Made by a program: the position numbers and the translations under genes. DNA of 38,824 nt from Methanomicrobia archaeon (GTDB lineage Archaea; Methanobacteriota_B; Thermococci; Methanofastidiosales; NM3): positions 1-38,824 of the forward strand of contig JAUVXU010000015.1 of the NCBI GenBank assembly GCA_030603445.1, read 5' to 3'. Shown piece by piece: positions 32,243 through 38,824 of the stretch. Numbering within the stretch: position 1 is the first letter of the stretch; each line of letters begins with the position of its first letter. The notes under the pieces are model-generated. The model was not told where the DNA came from. It saw nothing but the letters and a program-made list of their open reading frames with translations, and did not search any database.

Positions 32243-33399
32243 AACTCAATCGCCTCCGCAACAAGTTCCATTACATCCTTCATTTCAAGTTTTGAATCTT
32301 TTTGTTTGATGCCATCAAGCAGGTTCTGGTAACAAAATGAACATGCACTAGTGATGACTTTGGCACCTGTCTCTTCTGCCTGCTCAAGACGATTTGAAGC
32401 CAGTTCTGTTGCACGGTCCGGATAAGCGGTCTTTGCACCGCCACCAGCACCACAGCACCATGAATTCTCCTTGATGAACTTCATTTCCTTAAACTCCAGG
32501 CCAGGTATTGCCTTAAGCACCTCACGAGGAGATTCATAAATCTTACAATGCTTCCCAAGATGGCATGGATCATGGTAAGTCACAATCCTATCGACATTCT
32601 TGTCAAGCTTCAATGTTCCGTCCTTGATAAGCTGCTCAACATACTCTACCGCATGCATAAGCGTTGGTTTGACCTCCCCTACGCTTTTGTATGCATTCTT
32701 GAATGTGTTGAGGCAACCTGGACAAGAGAACAGGACTATCTCAGCACCAGAGTTATTTACATCCTCGATGTTGCGCTTTGCAAGATTTTCAAAAATGTCC
32801 GGGTGCCCAATACCTCGTACTGTACCTCCGCAGCATTTCTCTTCTTTTCCCAATACTCCGATATCCACGCCAGCCTTCTTGAGCACATTTATGACACTTT
32901 TTGTCATTCCCCATAACCTGGAATCGAAAGTAGCTGTGCAACCAACATAGTACAACACTTTTGCCGGATCTTTATTTACGTCCTTAACATCGAGTTTTTT
33001 GTACCATTTTCTTCGGGCAGAACGGGGTTGCAGCCACGGATTATCGTAACTAAGCAGACTTTTTACAAGCGTATCGTGCTTTTTGTTCTCATGCCCTGCT
33101 TTTACAGCCTCTGCACGAAGCCTAAGTATTGATGATAAAGGATCAACTTCCCACGGGCAAAGTATCTTGCAGGTAGAGCATGTAGTACAGTTCCAAATCT
33201 CATCTGAATTAAAGATCCTGTCCTTTAGGCCAAGCTGTGCCATACGCATAAGCTTCCTGACCCTGTACTGAGAGACTATTCCTGCAGGACATCGGGCCGT
33301 GCAGGTACCACACTGGAAACACTTCTGGAAGTTGTCAGTAAGATCTTCTGCAAGCTTCTTTGAGAACTCCAAATCCATCTCTTTTTCTTTGATGGTCAT
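32239..33399 (-). CDS. hdrD: HdrD-like protein (HdrC-HdrB fusion)
   Basis: 386 residues, near the normal size of HdrD. Two N-terminal [4Fe-4S] motifs, C27-C30-C33-C37 and CTTCSTCKILCP near 72, are followed by two complete CCG domains: YVGC, KCCGG and SCPGC, then YHDPCHLG, WCCGAGGG and SACSFC. HdrD unites the roles of HdrC and HdrB and is the catalytic subunit in membrane HdrDE, but no HdrE-type cytochrome gene is nearby. It begins one base after the MvhD gene and ends inside the start of the HdrA-MvhD gene. The substrate could be CoM-S-S-CoB or another disulfide. Confidence 0.9.
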   Translation of the reverse strand: MTIKEKEMDLEFSKKLAEDLTDNFQKCFQCGTCTARCPAGIVSQYRVRKLMRMAQLGLKDRIFNSDEIWNCTTCSTCKILCPWEVDPLSSILRLRAEAVKAGHENKKHDTLVKSLLSYDNPWLQPRSARRKWYKKLDVKDVNKDPAKVLYYVGCTATFDSRLWGMTKSVINVLKKAGVDIGVLGKEEKCCGGTVRGIGHPDIFENLAKRNIEDVNNSGAEIVLFSCPGCLNTFKNAYKSVGEVKPTLMHAVEYVEQLIKDGTLKLDKNVDRIVTYHDPCHLGKHCKIYESPREVLKAIPGLEFKEMKFIKENSWCCGAGGGAKTAYPDRATELASNRLEQAEETGAKVITSACSFCYQNLLDGIKQKDSKLEMKDVMELVAEAIEL

Positions 33400-33400
33400 T

Positions 33401-34147
33401 TTAGTCCCTCCTCTGATATATCATATAATTATCCTTTTCTCCTGCTGTTTCTAGCACAAGTTTCTGAGTGAGGGATAATATGTGTCTCCACAATCGCAAC
33501 TTGTCTATGCCTGTGGCTTCTGAGATTTCAGGGACTGTCATAGATTTGTTTTTATCGACTGCCTCCATAATCTTCATGCGCTCGATCTCCTCTTTTGCTA
33601 TGTCGTGCATTGCCTGAACATATCGTTCTTCCTCTATTTCTCCCTCCTCAAAAGCACGTTTTGTTGAACCAAGCACTATCCTGAGCCTCGAGCCTTCAAT
33701 CGCACCTTTCAAGAGTTTGAGTTTTTGTTGATACTCTTCTGGAAGAGGGCCTAATTCTCTGATTTTATCAGTAAAGTCGTTGACCACTTGGGCGAATCTT
33801 TCTCCTTCTGATGCAGATACCCATTCTATCATTAGCCTATTCTCGTCCAATCCAAGATCCTTGAATAGGTCTTTCATTAGATCCATTCGCCTTTTAGTCT
33901 CGTAATTACCGCTAATGTAGTGGCAATCCCCAAAATGGCATCCTAGTATGCATACACCATCAGCACCATTTTGCAGTGCTTCGATCATGAAAGTAGGTTC
34001 CACCCTACCTGAGCACATCACACGTATGAGGCGCATATTGGGCGCATACTGTATACGTGAGGTACCGGCAAGGTCGGCGCCAGCATAGGAACACCAATTG
34101 CACGTGAAAGCAATGATATTAGGTTCAAATTTTTCTTCTTCTGCCAT
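33401..34147 (-). CDS. mvhD: MvhD-type [2Fe-2S] protein with C-terminal winged-helix domain
   Basis: 248 residues from ATG 34147, which has GGGGGTG seven bases before it; the frame runs 11 codons further up into hdrA but this is the better start. Residues about 8-130 are a full MvhD domain: FTCNWCSYAGADLAG, MCSGRVEP and LGCHFGDCHYISGNY. MvhD links hydrogenase or dehydrogenase to HdrA. The extra 110 residues include a helical linker rich in Glu/Arg and a helix-turn-helix-like end (MTVPEISEATGIDKLRLWRHI). No MvhA or MvhG hydrogenase gene is in the window. The tail may serve as a protein contact rather than DNA binding. Confidence 0.88.
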   Translation of the reverse strand: MAEEEKFEPNIIAFTCNWCSYAGADLAGTSRIQYAPNMRLIRVMCSGRVEPTFMIEALQNGADGVCILGCHFGDCHYISGNYETKRRMDLMKDLFKDLGLDENRLMIEWVSASEGERFAQVVNDFTDKIRELGPLPEEYQQKLKLLKGAIEGSRLRIVLGSTKRAFEEGEIEEERYVQAMHDIAKEEIERMKIMEAVDKNKSMTVPEISEATGIDKLRLWRHILSLTQKLVLETAGEKDNYMIYQRRD

Positions 34148-34148
34148 T

Positions 34149-37100
34149 TTAAGCACCCCCTGCCTTATCAATAACAGCACGTATCTGTTCTGTTATCTGA
34201 TTGTCAGTGTAGTGTGGCATTTTAATCGCAAACTGTGGACATGCTGAAGCGCATGTACCGCACCCTTTGCACAATGCCTTGTTGGACTGTGACTTCCCAT
34301 CGTCGATTATCATCGCGCCGTAAGGGCACAAACTAACACAAATTCCGCACCCGATGCACTTCTCCTCATCAACATCGCTTACGATTGCATCGCCCTTTAC
34401 TTTCTTCTGGAAGATTGGCACTGCTGCACGCGATGCTGCCCCAACTGCTTGGGCTACTGTATCTGCAACACCCTTGGGTGAATGGGCGCTACCACAGACA
34501 TACACACCATCTGTTGCAAAATCAAGAGGCCTTATTTTTGCATGCGCTTCTAAAAAGAATCCTCCTACCTTTGACATCGGGACCTTTAGCATAGATGCTA
34601 TATCCTCGGACTTGTGGCCCTCTGTCGGTGTTGTGAGTACGAGAAGATCTGGTTCGAATTCGATATCTTCGCCAAGAAGCATGTCATGCACTGTTAGTGT
34701 CACTTTGTCACCGTCAACAGTTACTCTTGGTTTATCTGCCTTTTCATATCGCAGGAACTTGACGCCATGATTTTCCTGGACGTCGACATAGTATTCCTCC
34801 TCTCCCTTGCCAAATGAACGCATATCTCTAAATAGGATAAAAATATTAGTATCTGGAGCTAGCTTACTTACTGCCTTGGCATTTCGTAGCATAGTGCCAC
34901 ATCCTACCCTACAACAGTATGTACGTCCTGTATCCTCTCTGGATCCTGCACAAGACACCATGAGTATTTCTTTTGTACCTTTTGGCAGTTTACCGTTCTT
35001 TAGCATCTCCTCTAGCTCAAGTTGTGTGATTATCTTCTTTGATTTTCCGTATTCGTAGATCCCTGTAGGGTCTATCTCCTCGCTACCAGTTGCAACAATT
35101 ATGGTGCCTATCTTTAGTTTCTTATCTTTGCCCTTGAATGATACTTCATAGTTACCGATATATCCAGAAATGTCTTCTAATTCTGAATTTAGCATGACTT
35201 TTATCTTTTTTTGTGCGTTAACAAGCTTCACCGTTTCGTCTACAAGCTTACCGGCATCGATATCACTTGGGTATAGTGTCGTGAGTCTGTTAAGGATCCC
35301 GCCAAGTTTATCTGTCTTCTCAACTAGGTATACCTTGATTCCTGCCTCTGCAAGAGCAATAGCAGAGTTCATACCTGCGATGCCGCCGCCAATTACCAAA
35401 GTACTGCCCTCAACATCTATCTCGCCTTGTCCTAATGCTTCAAGTAATCTAGACTTAGCAACGGACATGCGGACTAGTTCTTTTGCCTTTTTGGTTGCAG
35501 CAACTTCATCATGTGAATGCACCCATGTACACTGATTTCGGATGTTTGCCATATCAAAAAGATATTTGTTAATGCCGACCTCTCTAATCGTATCTTGGAA
35601 CAGGCCTTCGTGTGTGCGAGGTGTGCAAGCAGCAACTACAACGCGGTTTAAGTTCTTTTCCTTGATAGCTGTTTTAATCTTTAATTGGGCATCTTGAGAA
35701 CATGCAAACATAAGCGTATCAGAATGTTCCACATTTGGAAGAGAAAGTGAATATTTCGCTAAATCATCCACATCCATGTACCCTGCGATGTTCTTACCAC
35801 ACTTGCATACAAATACGCCAATGCGTGGTTCGTCATCAGAAGATATTATTATCTCTTCTATCTCCTTTTTTGGCTTAATTTCTGGTTTAGGTAATATGTC
35901 CATTACCCGTGCAGAAGCTCCAGATGCCTGTGCAACAGAATCCGGGATATCCTTTGGTGCTTGTGAGCAGCCAGCAAGGAATACGCCAGACCGTGACGAT
36001 TCCATCGGAGCAGAAACAATTTCGGTCTCACGGAAGAAACCATTTTCATCAATATCTACACCAAGTACTTCTGCAAGTGCCTTGTTTGAAGCAGCCGGAA
36101 GTATTGCCGATGAGAGTACAAGAAGACCTACGGTCTCTTGCTTAATATCGCCAGTATATGTATCTTCATAACGAAGAGTTATATCTCCATTTTCCTCCTC
36201 AAATGCCTCAGCAGGCCTTCCCCTGATATAATTAACGCCTATCTCGCCTGCCTTATTATAATACTCTTCAAATTCTTTTCCATACGCTCTTAGGTCCATG
36301 TAAAATATGTATGGTTCAATAGTTGGGTTGTGTTCCCTTGTAACCAATGCCTCTTTAGTTGCATACATGCAACAAACACGTGAACAATATGGATTTCCAA
36401 GCCTATTACTTCGCGAACCGACGCACTGTATCCACCCTATCTTTTTCGGTTCCTTTTCATCAAACGGTCGCTTTATGTGTCCTCGAGTCGGTCCTGAAGC
36501 TGACATTAAACGCTCATACTGGATTGCAGTAATTACGTTTTTGTACTTTCCATAACCATACTCTGTCCTCATATCAGGTTCTAGTACATCGTAGCCTGTA
36601 GCAACAATCACTGCTCCAACATTTACTTCTTCGATCACTTCTTGTTGCTCAAAGTCTATGGCATCTGCAAGACAAAACTTTACACAGTTGCCACAGATAC
36701 CTTTTGTAAAATGTAAACACTTGTCTTTATCAATAGTTGCAATTAATGGTGATGCCTGTTCAAAAGGTATGTATATTGCTCTACGTTTTCCCATTCCATG
36801 ATCAAACTCACTATCTACCTTGCTAGGGCATTTCTCCAGACAAGTACCACATCCTGTACACTTGTCTTCAATAACGTATCTTGGTTTCTTTAGTATTTTG
36901 GCCTTGAAATTACCCACCTTTCCATCGAGGCCTACGACTTCCGAATATGAATATAATTTTATATTAGGATGTCGTGACGTCTCTACCATCTTTGGAGCCA
37001 ATGTGCACATAGAACAGTCATTAGTTGGAAATGTCTTGTCCAACTTTGCCATTGCCCCGCCAATAGAAGGTGATTTTTCGACAAGATACACACTAAAGCC

Positions 37101-37175
37101 CTTGTCAGCAAGATCCAGTGATGCTTGAATGCCGGTTATTCCAGCCCCAATAACTAATACACTGCTTTCCTTCAT
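34149..37175 (-). CDS. hdrA: Tandem HdrA-like flavoprotein (1008 aa)
   Basis: First gene of the operon. The first half has the FAD loop GAGITG (residues 10-15), the HdrA cysteine region NDCSMCTLAPKM (C54, C57) and ferredoxin motifs CTGCGTCLEKC and CGNCVKFC. From about residue 452 a second HdrA begins with GVFVCKCGKNIAGY; its FAD loop GGGIAG is near 597, but the cysteine pair after it is missing (LTTLYPSDIDAG). The end has two ferredoxin sites, CIGCGICVSLC and CKGCGTCASAC, near 940-980. So there are two flavins, only one with the full HdrA site. AGGTG before the ATG and the TATA box at 37237-37249 support the start. It probably splits or joins electron pairs between MvhD, HdrD and ferredoxin. 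Confidence 0.92.
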   Translation of the reverse strand: MKESSVLVIGAGITGIQASLDLADKGFSVYLVEKSPSIGGAMAKLDKTFPTNDCSMCTLAPKMVETSRHPNIKLYSYSEVVGLDGKVGNFKAKILKKPRYVIEDKCTGCGTCLEKCPSKVDSEFDHGMGKRRAIYIPFEQASPLIATIDKDKCLHFTKGICGNCVKFCLADAIDFEQQEVIEEVNVGAVIVATGYDVLEPDMRTEYGYGKYKNVITAIQYERLMSASGPTRGHIKRPFDEKEPKKIGWIQCVGSRSNRLGNPYCSRVCCMYATKEALVTREHNPTIEPYIFYMDLRAYGKEFEEYYNKAGEIGVNYIRGRPAEAFEEENGDITLRYEDTYTGDIKQETVGLLVLSSAILPAASNKALAEVLGVDIDENGFFRETEIVSAPMESSRSGVFLAGCSQAPKDIPDSVAQASGASARVMDILPKPEIKPKKEIEEIIISSDDEPRIGVFVCKCGKNIAGYMDVDDLAKYSLSLPNVEHSDTLMFACSQDAQLKIKTAIKEKNLNRVVVAACTPRTHEGLFQDTIREVGINKYLFDMANIRNQCTWVHSHDEVAATKKAKELVRMSVAKSRLLEALGQGEIDVEGSTLVIGGGIAGMNSAIALAEAGIKVYLVEKTDKLGGILNRLTTLYPSDIDAGKLVDETVKLVNAQKKIKVMLNSELEDISGYIGNYEVSFKGKDKKLKIGTIIVATGSEEIDPTGIYEYGKSKKIITQLELEEMLKNGKLPKGTKEILMVSCAGSREDTGRTYCCRVGCGTMLRNAKAVSKLAPDTNIFILFRDMRSFGKGEEEYYVDVQENHGVKFLRYEKADKPRVTVDGDKVTLTVHDMLLGEDIEFEPDLLVLTTPTEGHKSEDIASMLKVPMSKVGGFFLEAHAKIRPLDFATDGVYVCGSAHSPKGVADTVAQAVGAASRAAVPIFQKKVKGDAIVSDVDEEKCIGCGICVSLCPYGAMIIDDGKSQSNKALCKGCGTCASACPQFAIKMPHYTDNQITEQIRAVIDKAGGA

Positions 37176-37236
37176 GTATTACACCTATATTTTTTTAGTA
37201 AATTCCGAAAAACTATGCTTAACCCTCTTGTTATAA

Positions 37237-37249
37237 GCACTTATATACC
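37237..37249 (-). promoter_or_regulatory. TATA box of the Hdr operon
   Basis: Minus strand reads GGTATATAAGTGC. It is 62-74 bases before the hdrA ATG, so the message would start near 37215 and carry a leader of about 40 bases with AGGTG near the ATG. It overlaps the stop codon of a small frame (37241-37378). Confidence 0.6.
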
Positions 37250-37378
37250 GGGAAGAGAAGAAAATCTAAAATTAGAAAAATCAATAGCCATTCTTTTATT
37301 TAGCTTTAACGTGTTTTCCACTGTGCTCCCCCCTAAAAAAATGTTAACAAGTTTGCTTTTCTCTAAGTAAGAAATCAA
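37241..37378 (-). CDS. Possible 45-residue small protein upstream of the Hdr operon
   Basis: A TTG start preceded by GGGGGAGGT, a near-perfect ribosome binding site six bases away, with TTTATAAA about 30 bases further up. The frame of 45 codons is free of stops and ends inside the Hdr operon TATA box. The peptide is basic and mildly hydrophobic (SYLEKSKLVNIFLGGS at the start). An internal GTG also has GGGGGG before it. It could be a real small gene, a leader peptide controlling the operon, or chance in a purine-rich stretch. No family recognised. Confidence 0.4.
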   Translation of the reverse strand: MISYLEKSKLVNIFLGGSTVENTLKLNKRMAIDFSNFRFSSLPGI

Positions 37379-37568
37379 GCAATTACCTCCCCCTATATTT
37401 TTTGATTTATAAAGTTTTCGTAACTATTTGAACCAAATATTCTGTGCTTAATCCTTAATTTCATAATATACTGGTGCCTTGTGCATATGATTGAAATTAT
37501 AAAAAGAATTCAAAGTCATATTTATAGTTGAATAGTTGTTCAATTATTTAAATGTTTTGGTAATATGA
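37379..37568. other. AT-rich spacer before the insertion remnant
   Basis: About 190 bases with no gene seen. It holds the ribosome binding site and TATA-like element (TTTATAAA region, near 37410) of the possible 45-codon gene. Nothing else recognised. Confidence 0.4.
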
Positions 37569-37838
37569 GCTTTGCACATAAAGCACCCAATTGAACATAA
37601 AGTCCTAAAAAGTGAACATAAACTTACGTTCACTTTATCCCTGCCCCCCTTCCATGAACTTTTATTGTCATTATTTCAATGTTAATTCAAATGCATGTCG
37701 CACAAATAACATCATGAAAAAGGCATTTCCCCAAGCTTTCGCAGAAGAGTGTAGGGGATGTCAGCTTGCATCCGGTGCGCATGGCAATGTGTCCTGTGTG
37801 CAAATGAACATAAACTTTTGATAGTTTATGTGCAAAGC
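37569..37838. mobile_element. 270-bp internally deleted IS200/IS605-type element (MITE-like)
   Basis: The stretch is bounded by perfect 14-bp inverted ends, GCTTTGCACATAAA at 37569-37582 and its complement at 37825-37838. Near each end there is a hairpin: AAAGTGAAC/GTTCACTTT at 37609-37636 with a 10-base loop, and ACATAAACT/AGTTTATGT at 37808-37831 with a 6-base loop. Between them lies a decayed 3' end of a TnpB gene. Subterminal hairpins are typical of IS200/IS605 elements; the inverted ends are less usual for that family. The element looks like a deletion derivative that needs a partner transposase to move. Confidence 0.55.
37681..37805 (+). pseudogene. tnpB: Remnant of tnpB 3' end
   Basis: The frame gives IMKKAFPQAFAE and then shifts by one base relative to the intact copy at the right end of the window, where the same region reads IIKKAFPKAFAEGIEDV followed by HPVRMAM. 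DNA identity with the inverted copy is high across the whole stretch, so it is a recent but decayed fragment of the same element. It cannot be functional. Confidence 0.65.
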
Positions 37839-37907
37839 CATAATCACCACAATTCTTATAAGTATAATCCAGCACTTTTAAAAGTAGTTATTCTCGAAGT
37901 GAAAAAT

Positions 37908-38663
37908 ATGAAGTTATATGGATATCTTGTTTCAAGCAAGAACAGAATAAAAATATTAAAGGCTATGTCCATTGATATACCCAAAAAAAGCAAGAGCATA
38001 GCTAAAGACACTGAGCTTTCCTGGCAAACGACTTCTGCAGAATTAAACAATCTACTAAAAGTAAAGGTAGTTGAAAAGATAGGCACTGGCTACCTACTTA
38101 CCGAGAAAGGATACTTTTTGATAACAAGGATATCCTCACTTCCTTCTTTTGATAATTGGGTATTAGAAGATTTTGTAAAAACCCACCAAATTCATAAAAT
38201 CCCTTCAATGATACTCAAAGATTTTGGTATCTGGGAACAAATAGATTTCAAGGGGGTCTTGCCAACTGACTACCTGGCCACCGAAAAGGAATCAATCCTA
38301 AGCTGCACTCGCCAATATCGTGCGATAACGCCAAATGTTATCAAAATAGACCTCCCCTTAATAAAAAATAAAATAAACACGATCCCCATTAAGTTCATCT
38401 ATTCTAAACAAAGCATAGAAAATGAAGGAGCAAAAGAATATATTGAAGAACAGATAGACCACAATATACAAATCCGTTTTGTTGATATAGAGAATATGTA
38501 CATCATGGGCAGGATACTTGATGTACGCGAAGCACATATTTCTTTTAGAACTAAACAAAGAGAATTTGATTTCAAAAACTATATAGTTGGAGATGATGAA
38601 GAATTCGTCTTCTGGTGCAGACGTAACTTCCATTACCTCTGGGAACAGGGCGTACCTTACTAA
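37908..38663 (+). CDS. FilR1-like winged-helix regulator
   Basis: 251 residues from ATG 37908; the longer open frame reaches into the insertion remnant and is not real. The N-terminal winged helix reads LVSSKNRIKILKAM, DTELSWQTTSAELNNLL and GYLLTEKGYFLI. The C-terminal part, with KIPSMILKDFGIWEQ, TRQYRAITPNVIKI, then YIMGRILDVREAHISFR and FVFWCRRNFHYLW, fits the output domain of archaeal FilR1/DUF1724-type regulators from methanogens. It is read away from the Hdr operon and separated from it by the 270-bp element, so it may control hdrA or be a chance neighbour. It is bracketed by inverted copies of the element end. Confidence 0.7.
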   Translation: MKLYGYLVSSKNRIKILKAMSIDIPKKSKSIAKDTELSWQTTSAELNNLLKVKVVEKIGTGYLLTEKGYFLITRISSLPSFDNWVLEDFVKTHQIHKIPSMILKDFGIWEQIDFKGVLPTDYLATEKESILSCTRQYRAITPNVIKIDLPLIKNKINTIPIKFIYSKQSIENEGAKEYIEEQIDHNIQIRFVDIENMYIMGRILDVREAHISFRTKQREFDFKNYIVGDDEEFVFWCRRNFHYLWEQGVPY

Positions 38664-38676
38664 AAAACAAAAACCG

Positions 38677-38824
38677 GCTTTGTACATAAACTATCAAAAG
38701 TTCATGTTCATTCACACGTATGGCACATTGCCATGCGTACTGGATGCAAGCTGACATCCTCTATCCCCTCTGCAAAAGCTTTGGGGAATGCCTTTTTTAT
38801 TATGTTGTATGCAGCGTTCACGTC
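38677..38824 (-). mobile_element. 3' end of an IS200/IS605-type element, inverted relative to the left one
   Basis: Begins with GCTTTGTACATAAA, which matches the left element's end with one change, followed by the hairpin ACATAAACT/AGTTCATGT at 38684-38707. The DNA from here to the window end is an inverted copy of 37684-37838. The element continues beyond the window. Confidence 0.65.
38708..38824 (-). CDS. tnpB: TnpB-type RNA-guided nuclease of an IS200/IS605 element, C-terminal 38 residues
   Basis: Only the last 38 residues are in the window; the gene enters from the right. They begin DVNAAYNIIKKAFPKAFA and end in HPVRMAMCHTCE, the standard end of archaeal TnpB (OrfB) proteins, where DVNAA follows the RuvC-III aspartate. 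The stop is followed by the element end and hairpin. The frame is intact here, unlike the left copy. In this family the 3' region also encodes the guide RNA, which would lie at 38677-38760 and beyond, read on the minus strand. Confidence 0.75.
   Translation of the reverse strand, partial: DVNAAYNIIKKAFPKAFAEGIEDVSLHPVRMAMCHTCE

Noticed and set aside
37687-37875. 62-codon minus-strand frame over the insertion remnant
   Set aside because: It is antisense to the tnpB tail and arises from the inverted-repeat sequence.
37758-37907. 50-codon N-terminal extension of the FilR1-like protein
   Set aside because: This part lies inside the insertion remnant and reads out of frame with the tnpB tail; the winged-helix fold begins at ATG 37908.

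Overview
The window is archaeal and most likely comes from a low-GC methanogen or methanogen-related euryarchaeon. Four things point that way. There is an archaeal information-processing cluster (Pus10, ribosomal protein L21e, RNA polymerase subunit F, DUF655, KsgA/RsmA) and an archaeal tRNA-Glu. TATA boxes sit close to start codons, and strong GGTG-type ribosome binding sites are common. Methanogen-associated families are present: heterodisulfide reductase (Hdr) subunits, DUF2098, a methanogenesis-marker-2-like AIR-synthase protein and a FilR1-like regulator. A Methanofastidiosa/WSA2-type lineage would fit, but the sequence alone does not prove it.

Layout. 1-0.4 kb: C-terminal end of a beta-helix surface protein. 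0.8-5.8 kb (minus): a redox/metal group of desulforedoxin, F420H2 oxidase-like flavodiiron protein, NifB-like radical SAM protein, copper P-type ATPase and an ArsR-type regulator. 6-10.4 kb: a lipoprotein, a small membrane protein, NFU-type NifU, M18 aminopeptidase, two flavin-type proteins and a Hjc-like nuclease. 10.4-12 kb (minus): tRNA-Glu(CUC) and a MATE exporter. 12-16 kb (plus): the Pus10-L21e-RpoF-DUF655-KsgA cluster, followed by an unknown protein and DUF2098. 16-19 kb: a winged-helix protein, a ureohydrolase-superfamily protein, an Lrp-type regulator and an iron-sulfur flavoprotein.

19.2-25.6 kb is a transport region. It holds an SsuABC/TauABC-type ABC importer whose binding protein appears to have its two lobes in swapped order, a divergently read XRE-type regulator, the AIR-synthase-like protein directly after the ATPase, and a convergent SLC13-type anion transporter. 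A sulfonate or other sulfur-compound substrate is a reasonable inference, not shown.

25.9-26.3 kb holds three very short genes: two tandem, nearly identical 26-residue membrane peptides whose differences are mostly synonymous, and a 38-residue zinc ribbon.

26.6-37.2 kb (minus) is the main feature: one tightly packed seven-gene operon of Hdr-type electron carriers, in transcription order tandem HdrA (1008 aa), MvhD with a C-terminal winged helix, HdrD, HdrA-MvhD (QmoB-like) fusion, tandem HdrD-like protein, HdrC, HdrB. It contains three HdrA-type flavin modules, two MvhD modules and six CCG-type halves or pairs, but no hydrogenase, formate dehydrogenase or membrane subunit. That suggests a large soluble flavin-based electron-transfer assembly with an unidentified donor.

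37.2-38.8 kb: the Hdr promoter, a possible 45-codon gene, a 270-bp IS200/IS605-derived deletion element, a FilR1-like regulator read away from the Hdr operon, and the 3' end of an inverted TnpB-type element running off the window.
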